From: Peristeroidobacter soli
Lineage (GTDB): Bacteria; Pseudomonadota; Gammaproteobacteria; Steroidobacterales; Steroidobacteraceae
Direction of reading: 5' to 3'
Assembly (NCBI RefSeq): GCF_004138485.1
Contig: NZ_ML142848.1
Coordinates: 1,338,640 to 1,402,639, forward strand
Length of the DNA stretch: 64,000 nt
Below the pieces are notes generated by a model, which was given only the letters and a program-made list of their open reading frames with translations, made no database searches and was not told the origin of the DNA. The position numbers were made by a program, and so were the translations under genes. The stretch's first letter is position 1. Every line of letters begins with the position of its first letter. Positions 44,525 to 53,816 of the stretch are shown piece after piece.

Positions 44525-45832
44525 TCAATGACGGACGGCGCCGACCCAGCCATACGGATCCGCCTGTCGTGGCGCCAGCACCGGTTGGTTGACGGTCACC
44601 GGCAGCGGCGCGCTCTCCCGGGCGATCATTGCCAGACGCATGCTCACGCCGGTGTATGCCCAGAAATAGATCCAGGGCACGTAAAGATCCACAAAGAACG
44701 TGGCCGTCGCATAGGCCAGGGTCGAAACCACGAAGCCGGCGAGCGGAATCTTCAAGTGGATCGGCGCGACCGCGAACGAGCGCATCGCCGTGCGCACCGG
44801 GATCACCAGCAACAGCACGCTGCAGATCAGCCCCACCAGCCCCAGGTTGAACCATTGCGCCAGGTAATAGTTATGGGGCGAATACCGGAACGGCATGATC
44901 CAGTAAGCATTCCAGCCGAACCCGGTCAGCAAGGTCTGCGGATGCTGGAACATCATCTCGATGGCGGTCGCCCAGATCTCGGTACGACCCGACGAGGTGC
45001 CGCCCATGTCCTTGCTGCTGAAGCCGGCCACCACTCGTTCGTAGAGCAGATCGCCGAAGCTCAGACTGACGATGAGCAGGATGACCAGCATGGCACCGCC
45101 GGCCGCCATGCCCCAGGTGACGATCTTGCCCAACGACAGGTAGCGTCGGAACATGTAGGCGCCGGCGATGGTGGCCACGAAGGTCGCGACGAACGCGCCG
45201 CGCGACACCGTCATCAACAGCGTTCCGGCCGTGAGCGCCGAAGCCCCGACCCAGAACCAGCGACGCCAGCCCTTCGCCGCCACCGCCATCGCGACCGCGG
45301 CCGGCAAGGTCAGCGCCACGAATGCGCCATATTGATTCGATTCGCCGACCGCGCCCTGAACGCGACCGTCACCGCGACGCTCGATGTCGCCGATGTGCAC
45401 GTAACCAAAGGCATCCAGGACTGCAACGAAGTGCGATACGACCCACGATAGCAACAGGCACTTCAATACGAACTGCGCGTCCTTCTCCGAGCGCACGCCA
45501 TAAAAGAAGGCCAGGAAGAACAGCAGATAGTCGACGCCTCGATTCTTCAGATCGAAGGCGCTGGTCAGCATGTTGTAGCGGGGATAGTCGATGAACAGGA
45601 CGATGGCGAGATACGAGAAGATGCAATAACTGATCAGCACGATGAAGGTGATGTTCATCGACGGCAGCTGGATCTTGAACTTGCGCCCGTTGGCGTAGCT
45701 GAACACCAGCCCCATGATCAGCAGGTACAACAGAAAGTTCTTGATCTTGACGCCGGGCGCCGGCCCCGGATCCCAGCTGAACACACTGCTCAGGGTCAGA
45801 AACAGCGTGAGCGCGGCCAACACGTAACGCAT
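44525..45832 (-). CDS. O-antigen ligase/polymerase family membrane protein (Wzy-like)
   Basis: A 435-residue inner membrane protein with about 11 hydrophobic segments. A large periplasmic loop near the C-terminal half contains GRTEIWATAIEMMFQHPQTLLTGFGWNAYW and RYSPHNYYLAQW, the conserved Wzy_C/O-antigen ligase region (H-N-x-x-L). It should polymerise undecaprenyl-linked repeats in the periplasm. The start at 45832 has AGGG upstream. A 211-bp gap before it on the leftward strand contains a near-palindrome, so this gene may begin a second transcript within the locus. Confidence 0.88.
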   Translation of the reverse strand: MRYVLAALTLFLTLSSVFSWDPGPAPGVKIKNFLLYLLIMGLVFSYANGRKFKIQLPSMNITFIVLISYCIFSYLAIVLFIDYPRYNMLTSAFDLKNRGVDYLLFFLAFFYGVRSEKDAQFVLKCLLLSWVVSHFVAVLDAFGYVHIGDIERRGDGRVQGAVGESNQYGAFVALTLPAAVAMAVAAKGWRRWFWVGASALTAGTLLMTVSRGAFVATFVATIAGAYMFRRYLSLGKIVTWGMAAGGAMLVILLIVSLSFGDLLYERVVAGFSSKDMGGTSSGRTEIWATAIEMMFQHPQTLLTGFGWNAYWIMPFRYSPHNYYLAQWFNLGLVGLICSVLLLVIPVRTAMRSFAVAPIHLKIPLAGFVVSTLAYATATFFVDLYVPWIYFWAYTGVSMRLAMIARESAPLPVTVNQPVLAPRQADPYGWVGAVRH

Positions 45833-45982
45833 CAGCGCAGCCCTCTGTCGATACAAGATTGCAAGTACACGTCGGCCTCGGTGGAATCCGCTGTCAGGAT
45901 CACTAGAGCAAGTTGCATACCAGCAAAGATCGCTTACACGGGCGCATCGTTCCACGCCTCGAGCCCGCGCGAGCGCAGGGGC

Positions 45983-45999
45983 GTTGTAATAATTGCAAC
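45983..45999. promoter_or_regulatory. Near-perfect 17-bp palindrome upstream of the Wzy-like gene
   Basis: GTTGTAATAATTGCAAC has 8-base arms around a central A with one mismatch. It sits in the 211-bp gap between the sulfotransferase stop and the wzy start, about 150 bp upstream of the latter. A related inverted repeat (ending CTTGCAAC) lies before the pectate-lyase-like gene. A shared regulator of the locus is possible. Confidence 0.4.
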
Positions 46000-46043
46000 G
46001 AGCGCTTTAGTACTTACACTGAAGCGCGCGGCCAGACATTCCC

Positions 46044-47075
46044 TCACCCAGCCATGCGCCGGTGAGTCGCATGAAAACGCACCGCCGCCGCGACGCCTCG
46101 ACGAGCCATGCCGCTCTTGACCAGCTGTGCGCCATCTTTCAACTTGAGCATGTATTGCATCAGCGAGGACATCTCACGCTGACGGGTCGCACGCACCGGC
46201 GTGTAGCCCAGGGCATGCATGCAGTCCCACGAAAGCGATTCGATCGACGCGATCTCGCCCGGCGTCAGGCGAGTCTCGAACTTGCGGAAGTTGTCGCGCA
46301 TGATCTCGGTCCGGCCCGCGGCATAGCCTCGCTGCTCCACCGACTGCGACAGCTCGGTGAGACCGGCGAAGAAATCCAGATCCAGGAACAGACAGATCCG
46401 GCGCATCTGCGTGTCCGGATTCTGTAACAACTCCTCGAATCTCACTTCCAGACAGCGTTCCGGCATGCTCAGACACTGGCGATGCGCGTTCAGCACATCT
46501 TTCCCCCAGCGCCACGCCGAGCGCCGGATGTCCTTGCCCCACGCATTGCGCATGGAAACGCAATGATCGCGCACGTCGCGCACGATGTGCAGGATCCGGC
46601 CGTTGGGGAAATGCCTCATGATCAGCGGAATCTGTCGAATATAGGCGGGTGACTTATCGGCCCAGATGGCGCCGGAACTGCGCTCGGCATCGAGCTCGTA
46701 GCGCGCGAAGCCCTCGAACAGACCGCTCACATCGAAGCGACCGTTGCAGGCGGCACGCCAGTCCTGCCAACGAAACGGTCCGCGCGCCGTGGGGCGAAAA
46801 TTGAAATAGTTCGCGCCGCTCATGGCGTTGGCGAATTGTTCGAACGCCTCGGGCGTCGACGGACTGCCTTGTCGCTCGACCCACTCCGCGATGAAGGGCA
46901 GGAAATCGGTTTCGGCCGCAAGGATCCGGATGCGGGGATGTTTGCTCAACAAACCGCGCAACAGCTTCGTGCCCGACCGCGGCATGCCCACGATGAACAA
47001 CGGGCCTTCCCAGGCAGTGTCGTTGTGCTCGATGCCAGAGCTGGTGGATCCAGTCTGTTGTTGTTCCAGCGTCAT
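46044..47075 (-). CDS. Sulfotransferase family protein
   Basis: A 343-residue cytosolic PAPS-dependent sulfotransferase. The 5'-phosphosulfate loop is FIVGMPRSGTKLLRGLL (residues ~27-43), and the 3'-phosphate-binding segment is RILHIVRDVRDHCVSMRNAW, with Arg and Ser in place. WADKSPAYIRQIPLIMRHFPNGR is the usual acceptor-side stretch. It would transfer sulfate from PAPS to a hydroxyl. Lying between Wzx and Wzy genes, its likely target is the lipid-linked sugar repeat, implying a sulfated polymer. No PAPS-synthesis genes are in the window. Confidence 0.9.
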   Translation of the reverse strand: MTLEQQQTGSTSSGIEHNDTAWEGPLFIVGMPRSGTKLLRGLLSKHPRIRILAAETDFLPFIAEWVERQGSPSTPEAFEQFANAMSGANYFNFRPTARGPFRWQDWRAACNGRFDVSGLFEGFARYELDAERSSGAIWADKSPAYIRQIPLIMRHFPNGRILHIVRDVRDHCVSMRNAWGKDIRRSAWRWGKDVLNAHRQCLSMPERCLEVRFEELLQNPDTQMRRICLFLDLDFFAGLTELSQSVEQRGYAAGRTEIMRDNFRKFETRLTPGEIASIESLSWDCMHALGYTPVRATRQREMSSLMQYMLKLKDGAQLVKSGMARRGVAAAVRFHATHRRMAG

Positions 47076-47137
47076 CGGGTAACTGCCTCGTTACGGCGGA
47101 GTGACCAAGATATAACCACTGGAAACCAATGCATCGT

Positions 47138-47160
47138 CCGTGCCTAAAGTTCAGGCACGG
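47138..47160. repeat. Perfect 8-bp-stem hairpin between wzx and sulfotransferase genes
   Basis: CCGTGCCT pairs with AGGCACGG around the 7-base loop AAAGTTC. It lies 22 bp past the Wzx stop, in a 106-bp gap. There is no U run, so it may act as an attenuator or mRNA 3' structure rather than a terminator. Confidence 0.5.
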
Positions 47161-47181
47161 AGCGTCGCCGTGAAGCGTCAA

Positions 47182-48585
47182 TTAAGGTTTGGCGGCAACC
47201 GTTTCGGTTTTACGCAGGCGGCCGACCATCGCCGCCACTTCCGGCACGCGGAAGGCCACCAATAGCGCCAGGAACAATGCCATGAATACCGCGGAGCCGA
47301 GGACTACGCCGGCGAGACCGAAGTAGTCGATCCAGAAGGAGCCGATGAAAACCACCGACGCCAGCAACGCGGCGAGTGCAACTTTGCCCAAGTCCGCCCA
47401 GCGCGCCAGATCTTTCAGGCCGATGTTATATGCACGCATGGTGCTGCGACTGAGCACCAGACCCTCAGTCCAGCGCGAAATGACGAAGGCCAGCGCCGCG
47501 GCTGGCAATCCCCAGATCGGCATGATGGTCAGGAGCAGCAGCAGGTTCAGGACGATGGCGAACAGGCTGCTCGTAACGATGGGCGCGGTCCGGTTGACGG
47601 CTCGCAACGCCACGCCGAAATCGAACACCTCACGCACCAGCACCAGCAGATAGATCTGGAAGATCAGCACCGCCGGCTCATAACTCGCCGAGAACAGCGT
47701 GACGACAAAGGTGTGCGCGAACTCGAACAGCACGACGCCCGCCGCGGTCAGCAGAATCATGGACACCACCGTCGAGCGGCGCCACAGCCCCAACGCGGCC
47801 TCGCCTTTCGTGCTCTTCAGCGCGGCCAGCTCAGGCAGCACCGCGTCCGATATCGAATTGCGAAGCACGCCGATGACCGGCTGAATGTGAGTGCCGATCG
47901 CGTAATGCGCCAGCGCGACGACGCCCAGCGTCTTGGTCACGAACAGGTTGCCCAACGATTTGTTGAGCGTCACCAGAATGAGCGCCAGGCCCACCGGCCA
48001 GCAATAATTGAACTGCTCGCGCCAGCACGATTCTTCGCTCGTTTGAGTGATGCTGCCTCTGGCCCGGCGCCACGCGATCCAGGAGACGCCGATGCGAACC
48101 GCCTCGAGACAGATCAGCGACCAGATGATGGGCATCACATCGCGCCAGATCGACGCCGCGGTCACCACCACCAGAATGCGTGCGATCAAACGACCGGTCG
48201 TGTAAGCGAACACCGGCACTGGCCGCTTCTGCGACAGCCAGTAGAACTCCCAGAAATCCAGATTCACGAACAGCAGCACATAGATCGCGACCGGCAGTTG
48301 CAAGCCGCCGAGGATGGCGCCATTGAAGAGGAAATCCGCCAGCAGCGTGCCGCCCACCACCGTCACACTGGTGCCGAAGGTCATGGTCACCGCCTGTCGC
48401 ACCATCTGTCGCACGCTTTCCGGCCGCGACGGAATGAAATACAGCAGACTGTTGTTGATGCCGAAGGCGCAGATGGTCGTGAGCAGGCCCGCATACAGCA
48501 GGAACTCGCGATACCGGCCGAACTCCTCGACCGTGAGCAGCCGTACCAGCAGGATGGGACTGATGACGACCAGTCCCTGATTCAT
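47182..48585 (-). CDS. Polysaccharide flippase, Wzx-like (MOP superfamily)
   Basis: A 467-residue membrane protein with about 12 to 14 helices. The LLVRLLTVEEFGRYREFLLYAGLL opening and the later ALRAVNRTAPIVTSSLFAIVLNLLLLLTIMPIWGLPAAALAFVISRW segments match MATE/MOP polysaccharide transporters. It would flip the lipid-linked repeat across the inner membrane. The ATG at 48585 falls inside what looks like the first helix; upstream codons (SVIAGLVSRTAIISITRF) read on in frame to the preceding stop but offer no ATG, GTG or TTG, so a rare start such as ATC, or a shortened first helix, is implied. No clear ribosome binding site. Confidence 0.82.
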   Translation of the reverse strand: MNQGLVVISPILLVRLLTVEEFGRYREFLLYAGLLTTICAFGINNSLLYFIPSRPESVRQMVRQAVTMTFGTSVTVVGGTLLADFLFNGAILGGLQLPVAIYVLLFVNLDFWEFYWLSQKRPVPVFAYTTGRLIARILVVVTAASIWRDVMPIIWSLICLEAVRIGVSWIAWRRARGSITQTSEESCWREQFNYCWPVGLALILVTLNKSLGNLFVTKTLGVVALAHYAIGTHIQPVIGVLRNSISDAVLPELAALKSTKGEAALGLWRRSTVVSMILLTAAGVVLFEFAHTFVVTLFSASYEPAVLIFQIYLLVLVREVFDFGVALRAVNRTAPIVTSSLFAIVLNLLLLLTIMPIWGLPAAALAFVISRWTEGLVLSRSTMRAYNIGLKDLARWADLGKVALAALLASVVFIGSFWIDYFGLAGVVLGSAVFMALFLALLVAFRVPEVAAMVGRLRKTETVAAKP

Positions 48586-48637
48586 GAACCGCGTGATCGA
48601 GATGATCGCGGTCCGGCTGACTAACCCGGCGATGACG

Positions 48638-50668
48638 CTACTCCCGCGGCGTAGATGAAGGTTGCGACGGCGGTGCGCCCGTGGCGCGCCACACCTGTGT
48701 CAGGCCATCCCTGCCCTCGTAAACCACTTCGAACTGATCCGAATGCAGCACCGGGTCCATGTCGCCTCGCATGCCTCTGCGCTTGTCGCTCTGATTCTCG
48801 CCGCTGCCGATGACGAAAATTCGATGGCCACGCGCATCGCGCAGCAGGTCTTCGAGCATCGCGGCGCTACTGATAACGCCCGAACCGGTATAAAAGTCCT
48901 GGATCCGGCCATTCTTCAGCTCGACGTAACGGCGCGCGTGATTCCGGCTCATCAGCCAGTAGTCGACGTGGCCCAGGTAGTACGTCTGCTGCAGGATATC
49001 CTCCGCAAGAACCACATCGCCGGGGCCGATGTTCTGAGATTTCATGAACTCCGCCGCACCCTTGTGATCCGGATTCGATTCGTACCCGGAATTCACGTTG
49101 GCGACCACTTCCATGGGATTCACCACCAGAACTGTCGTCACCGCAGCCGCCACGAGCTGACCCGCCCTGTCCTTGAGCGGAGATATATTCCGCGCTGCCG
49201 CCTTTGCTTGCAGCCAGTCAGTCCCCTTCTGTGCGAAGGCGAAGGCGCACACCATCATGGGCAACAGCGACGCCACCGTATAACGCGGCGGCATGCTCCA
49301 GACGAAAAAACCGATGGTGAACATGGGAATCCATACCGCCAGCACGCCCAGCAGCACGTAGTCGGTGACCCGACGGCGCTTCATCAATTGCCACAAGCCC
49401 CATACCACCGAGGCAAGCGCCAGCAGACCGGCGAACTCCGAGAAATCGAGGATGCGCGCGTAAGGCCAGATACTCGGTTGCCCGACCAGCGCGCCGATGA
49501 CTTTTTTCAATGAACCCGGGGTCGATGCCAGCAGGCTGAAATGAATCAAGGCCAGCAAGCCGCTGCCCAGCGCGAAGATACTGAGCCTGCGCCAGACGCG
49601 CGGACCGCCAAACCTCCGCGCCACCACCACCCCGGCGACGAACAGCAGGACAGCCATGTGATAGTAGAGCTTCAACTGCAACAACAATCCGACGAGCAGC
49701 AGCGTCGCCACACTGATCGCCGCGAACCGCTGAGGTATCACTCGCGACAGATGAACCGCGAAGAACGCGATCGCCAGCCCCGCGATCCACAGTGCAATTT
49801 CGAATGTCAGTGCGAAGGCTTCCGGTGCGCGACTGCGATCCCACATGGGTGCACCGAGATCCGCGGCATATTCCGGCGGCGGCACGGGATAGTGCGAATC
49901 GACCCAGCCATTGATCAACAGATACGACACCATGACGATCGCCGCGGCGACACCGCCATAGAGCAGCTTGCGGAAATCGCCTTGCAGGATGCCTGGCATC
50001 AGAAACAGCAATACCGTGGTAACGGCGAGCGCATGCAGTTCGATGCCGATCACCAACGCCAGCACGCCGCCGATCAACCAGCCGAGACGTCCGCTGCGCT
50101 CCCAGGCAAACACGCAGACCATGCAGCCGGCAACCGCCGCCAGCAGGAAGATATACATGCGCGCCGTTTGCGAATACACGATCATCGACGGCAGCAGCGC
50201 GACAGCCGTTGCGAACGCCAGGTTCCAATACGGACGCAGGAAACGTCGCCCCGCGAGCCACGCCCACCAGATCGTCAATACGCCGCAGACAGCCGATGGG
50301 ACACGGAACGCCCACTCGGACTCACCAAACAACTGCACCGAGCCCGCCATGAGATAGAGCTCGGTCATGCCGCGCGGATAAAACATTCCGCTGGGAAGGA
50401 TGGGGGCGCCGTCGCGCACGATGGCCATGGTCGCCATCGCCATGGTTTCTTCATCGCCATGCAAGCCGACATTGCCCAGCCCCCAGAAACGCAGCCAGGC
50501 ACCGATACTGACGATCACCAGCAGCATGATCCGGTGCGCCTGCTGATCGCGCTCCAGCGGCACGGTGATACGAAACAACTCCGACAGCGAGCGCATGAAG
50601 CCGCCGACATGATCGGTCAACGTCGGACTCACTGGAAACAACCCGCGATTGGCCGCATCCGAGAACAT
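48638..50668 (-). CDS. GT39/ArnT-like integral membrane glycosyltransferase
   Basis: A 676-residue protein with about 11-12 TM helices in its first ~480 residues. GLGNVGLHGDEETMAMAT is the periplasmic Asp/Glu motif of the PMT/ArnT GT-C fold (catalytic Asp in the first loop), followed by RFLRPYWNLAFATAVALLPSMIVYSQTARMYIFLLA. A soluble C-terminal domain follows (~540-676). These enzymes move a sugar from a polyprenyl-phosphate donor on the periplasmic side. GGAGGGG precedes the ATG at 50668. It follows the initiating transferase gene by 23 bp. The acceptor could be the polymer or lipid. Confidence 0.82.
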   Translation of the reverse strand: MFSDAANRGLFPVSPTLTDHVGGFMRSLSELFRITVPLERDQQAHRIMLLVIVSIGAWLRFWGLGNVGLHGDEETMAMATMAIVRDGAPILPSGMFYPRGMTELYLMAGSVQLFGESEWAFRVPSAVCGVLTIWWAWLAGRRFLRPYWNLAFATAVALLPSMIVYSQTARMYIFLLAAVAGCMVCVFAWERSGRLGWLIGGVLALVIGIELHALAVTTVLLFLMPGILQGDFRKLLYGGVAAAIVMVSYLLINGWVDSHYPVPPPEYAADLGAPMWDRSRAPEAFALTFEIALWIAGLAIAFFAVHLSRVIPQRFAAISVATLLLVGLLLQLKLYYHMAVLLFVAGVVVARRFGGPRVWRRLSIFALGSGLLALIHFSLLASTPGSLKKVIGALVGQPSIWPYARILDFSEFAGLLALASVVWGLWQLMKRRRVTDYVLLGVLAVWIPMFTIGFFVWSMPPRYTVASLLPMMVCAFAFAQKGTDWLQAKAAARNISPLKDRAGQLVAAAVTTVLVVNPMEVVANVNSGYESNPDHKGAAEFMKSQNIGPGDVVLAEDILQQTYYLGHVDYWLMSRNHARRYVELKNGRIQDFYTGSGVISSAAMLEDLLRDARGHRIFVIGSGENQSDKRRGMRGDMDPVLHSDQFEVVYEGRDGLTQVWRATGAPPSQPSSTPRE

Positions 50669-50691
50669 GGACGACCCCTCCACCAGTTGTC

Positions 50692-52224
50692 CTAGTAAGC
50701 CTTATCGGTCTTGAATAGTTTCGGCACGGTCAGCACCAGAATCTTCAGATCCAGCCACAGCGACCAGTTGCGCAAGTACTCCAGGTCGCAATGCACCCGG
50801 CCCTGCATGTCCTGCAGGCGGGGCGTTGGCCCTCGGAAGCCGCTGATTTGCGCCAGCCCGGTGATTCCCGGCGGGACTTTGTGCCTCACCATGTAGCCTT
50901 TGATCAGACGCCGATACTCTTCGTTGTGACCGACGGCATGCGGGCGTGGGCCGACCAGGCTCATGCGCCCCTGCAGGACATTGATGAGCTGTGGCATCTC
51001 GTCGATGGAGCAGCGTCGCAGGATGCGTCCGAGCGCGGTGATGCGCTCGTCGTTGCGGCTGGCTTGATCCAGCCAGCCGGAATCTTCGGTGACGGTCATG
51101 GTGCGAAACTTGTAGATCGTGATCTCACGGCCATCCAGGCCGTAGCGCCGCTGCCGGAACAGCACCGGACCTTTGCTGGTGAGTTTGATCGCGGCCGCGA
51201 TCGCCAGCAGCACCGGCGCAGTCACGATCAATGCGGTGGCGGCGATGACCAGATCCATCAGCCGTTTGGCCGCGCCACGATAGCCGTAGAACGGACTTTC
51301 GCGCATGGCGATGACGGGCACGCCCAGGATCTCGCCGGTGCGCGCCTGGAATTGATCGGAGACGAGCACATCGGGCAAGTAATAGAGCGACGCAGTCGTG
51401 TCGCCGAGCTTGTCCAGCAGATCCTGCACGCGACGGATGTGACGCAGCGGCAAGGAGATGAAAATCACGTCGATGTCGTTTTGCTTGATGAACTCGGGCA
51501 ATTGCGACAACGGGCCCAGCAACTTCTGGTTGTCAGCCGCTTCGAGCCGCTGCGCGCTGCGATCATCGAAGAAGCCTTGTACCCGCATGCACAGCTCGGC
51601 GTGCCGCGAGAAACGCTCGGCCAACTGCTGACTGGTCTTGTTATAACCGGCGAACACCACCTTGCGCCCGTTGCTCGGCCGGCACAGCAGACGCCGCGCC
51701 AGTTCGTCCAGCACCAACATACTGGGAATCAGTAGTGCGGGCGTCGCGACTGCCCAGATCAATATCACTGGCGTCGAATACGCGCGCGGATAGCCGGTGA
51801 TGGAGCCGATCGCCAGCAACGCCACCAGCAGTACCGACCAGCGAATCAACAATCCCTTGGAGATTACCAGGCGCGGCGTAATCAATTCGGCCGCCGGCGT
51901 GCGCGGCGATTGCAGCAAGGTGATCGAAAGAAGGGTGACGATGATCGTCACCGCGCTGAACGCATCAGTCGATGCGGTGCCGCTCAGCTCGGCCAGTACA
52001 TATAAAGTAAGAATCGAAACGGCGGCCGGAGCGGTCGCGCGCAACGAGAAATAAATCGCCGCCAGCCCCGACTGGCGCTTGAACAGCAACGGCGGCGTGA
52101 TGTCGTAGGCGGCCGTCTGCTGAGGGATGGGCGTGTCGGGAAGCTTTACTTGTGACAGCCGCGGCTGCGGCGCGCCCGTCAGCTTCACTGTGCTCCGGAC
52201 CGCGCTGTCGGGAACTGCGCTCAT
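50692..52224 (-). CDS. Initiating polyprenyl-phosphate sugar-1-phosphate transferase (WcaJ/WbaP-like)
   Basis: A 510-residue polyisoprenyl-phosphate hexose-1-phosphate transferase. Four or five N-terminal TM helices are followed by a CoA-binding/NAD-like fold (~165-290; VVFAGYNKTSQQLAERFSRH) and the catalytic bacterial sugar transferase domain from ~310: KRLMDLVIAATALIVTAPVLL, DGREITIYKFRTM, CSIDEMPQLINVLQGRMSLVGPRPHAV and KVPPGITGLAQISGFRGPT. It puts the first sugar phosphate on undecaprenyl phosphate. It is the first gene of the leftward operon, with a perfect palindrome 46 bp upstream of its start. Confidence 0.93.
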   Translation of the reverse strand: MSAVPDSAVRSTVKLTGAPQPRLSQVKLPDTPIPQQTAAYDITPPLLFKRQSGLAAIYFSLRATAPAAVSILTLYVLAELSGTASTDAFSAVTIIVTLLSITLLQSPRTPAAELITPRLVISKGLLIRWSVLLVALLAIGSITGYPRAYSTPVILIWAVATPALLIPSMLVLDELARRLLCRPSNGRKVVFAGYNKTSQQLAERFSRHAELCMRVQGFFDDRSAQRLEAADNQKLLGPLSQLPEFIKQNDIDVIFISLPLRHIRRVQDLLDKLGDTTASLYYLPDVLVSDQFQARTGEILGVPVIAMRESPFYGYRGAAKRLMDLVIAATALIVTAPVLLAIAAAIKLTSKGPVLFRQRRYGLDGREITIYKFRTMTVTEDSGWLDQASRNDERITALGRILRRCSIDEMPQLINVLQGRMSLVGPRPHAVGHNEEYRRLIKGYMVRHKVPPGITGLAQISGFRGPTPRLQDMQGRVHCDLEYLRNWSLWLDLKILVLTVPKLFKTDKAY

Positions 52225-52269
52225 TCAATGGATCCACGAACTCTTGAGAACATTCGACGGGTCGCCAGG

Positions 52270-52283
52270 ACCTATCGATAGGT
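52270..52283. promoter_or_regulatory. Perfect 14-bp palindrome upstream of the polysaccharide operon
   Basis: ACCTATCGATAGGT lies 46 bp upstream of the first gene of the leftward operon. Perfect symmetry and position suggest an operator for a dimeric regulator. No convincing -35/-10 pair was identified next to it. Confidence 0.45.
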
Positions 52284-52362
52284 AACAGCAAGATACGTAC
52301 CATGAACGCGGCGGCGCGAGAGATGGCTGTCTCCCGCGCCGTGCTTGAGCGAAGTTATCGGC

Positions 52363-52389
52363 TGAGCCCGTCGCTGTCGAGCGGGCTCA
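52363..52389 (-). terminator. Hairpin downstream of the pectate-lyase-like gene
   Basis: TGAGCCCG pairs with CGGGCTCA (8 bp, 11-base loop) 30 bp past the stop of the leftward gene. It separates that gene from the polysaccharide operon promoter. There is no U run. Confidence 0.5.
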
Positions 52390-52418
52390 CCGAATTTACA
52401 AAGAGAGGCTTGTAGAAG

Positions 52419-53816
52419 TTACCGATTCAACGTCGGCGCTTGCGGAGAACTCGGCGCGCGCCCCTCCACTTCCGCGGCCATGCGCTGCAACCACAACTCC
52501 AGATTGGTGTAGCCACTCGCAGTCACTTCATTCGGATTCGCCGGCAGCGTCAGCGCGCGACGATTCTGAGCGAGGTTCGGATAGCCGCCACCATTACGCT
52601 CGCATCGGGTTGTGCCATTCGCGGCCACGCAGTTGATGATGCGGCCCGTGCCAGCACGCGTCTGACTGATGATGCGGGCGTCCACGGCATCGCGATCGGC
52701 CGGACGGGCACCGGCGTACTTGAGCACGTGCTCCTTCACGACGTTCTCCGAAGTCGGCAGCGTCGTCATCGTGGCCGGCCAGGCGAGCGGCGACGTCGAC
52801 TTGAAGTTCGCCAGGGTCAACGAACCGTAGATCGAGCCCGCGACCGACGAGGACCACGCATCGGTCGTGTTGGCGGCACCCGGTGCCAGGTTGTCCTGCA
52901 AGAACACCTTCGCGCCCGGACGCAGCGTCGCCGAGTCGGCACGCAAGCCGACGGGGGCGTGACTGCCTGCGGTATCCGGGCCGCGCAGGAACACATTACC
53001 CACCACCGAGTTCTGCGTGACCAGGCCACGGCTCTGCAGATCGACCGCCGTATTGCCCCAGTTATAAATCAGATTGTTCACGATGACGGTGCGCGACGCG
53101 GCCGTCATCGGGTTGCGCGACTGCATGTCGGCGAACAGGTTGCCCGCCAGGGTGGCGTTGCCGTCGACCGGTCCGATCAGCACGCCGAAGCCGTGATTGC
53201 CTTCGGGATGAATCGACTGATGCAGCGGCTCGGCAAAAATGTTGTTGAGCAGGCTGATGTTGTTCCAGTACTGCCAGGCACTGGCGATCTCGTCGATCGA
53301 CCAGGTGAAGGTGCAATGATCGACGACCACGTTGCTGATCGGCGCGGCCTCCGGCGCTTCGATCTTCAGAGCGTCGCGATTGATCGGCGGCTCGCCGCCA
53401 GGGCCGTCGCCAGGACGAACGCGAATGTGCTGAACCAGCACGTCCGAGGCTTTGATCAACAAGCCCGAGCCACGCAGCGTGATGCCGGGCGACGGCGCGG
53501 TCTGACCGGCGATCGTGATGTAACGATTGCGAATGGTCAGGTCGTCGTCGAGCGTGATGGTGCCGGACACTTCGAACACGCAGACGCGAGGGCCGCTCGC
53601 GTCGACGCAGGCTTTCAGGGAGCCGGCGCCCGAGTAATTCGTGTTGGTGACGCGAATCACCTGACCGCCGCGACCGGCAGGCGTAGTGATGCCGTGACCG
53701 ATGGCTCCTGGGATCACCGGTACAGCGTGGGCAAGCGGCGCCATTCCGCAGGCAAGCGCCACGGCGGCGGCGAGTCGGCGAATCGTTGGCTTCATGGCGG
53801 AAATCTTCGCAGTCAT
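52419..53816 (-). CDS. Secreted pectate-lyase-like right-handed beta-helix protein
   Basis: A 465-residue protein with a signal peptide (MKPTIRRLAAAVALACGMAPLAHA within the first 32 residues). The helix starts IPGAIGHGITTPAGRGGQVIRVTNTNYSG, like many PL1/PL9-neighbour secreted pectate lyases. Successive coils contain ITIAGQTAPSPGITLRG, VLVQHIRVRPGD, VVDHCTFTWSIDE and LLNNIFAEPLHQS. The VDHC-W-S-x-D-E segment is the usual Ca/substrate groove of this group. Polymer cleavage outside the cell is likely, but the substrate need not be pectin. Starts at 53825, 53816 and 53795 are all possible; 53816 fits GGAG best by spacing. It diverges from the GlpD-like gene. Confidence 0.86.
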   Translation of the reverse strand: MTAKISAMKPTIRRLAAAVALACGMAPLAHAVPVIPGAIGHGITTPAGRGGQVIRVTNTNYSGAGSLKACVDASGPRVCVFEVSGTITLDDDLTIRNRYITIAGQTAPSPGITLRGSGLLIKASDVLVQHIRVRPGDGPGGEPPINRDALKIEAPEAAPISNVVVDHCTFTWSIDEIASAWQYWNNISLLNNIFAEPLHQSIHPEGNHGFGVLIGPVDGNATLAGNLFADMQSRNPMTAASRTVIVNNLIYNWGNTAVDLQSRGLVTQNSVVGNVFLRGPDTAGSHAPVGLRADSATLRPGAKVFLQDNLAPGAANTTDAWSSSVAGSIYGSLTLANFKSTSPLAWPATMTTLPTSENVVKEHVLKYAGARPADRDAVDARIISQTRAGTGRIINCVAANGTTRCERNGGGYPNLAQNRRALTLPANPNEVTASGYTNLELWLQRMAAEVEGRAPSSPQAPTLNR

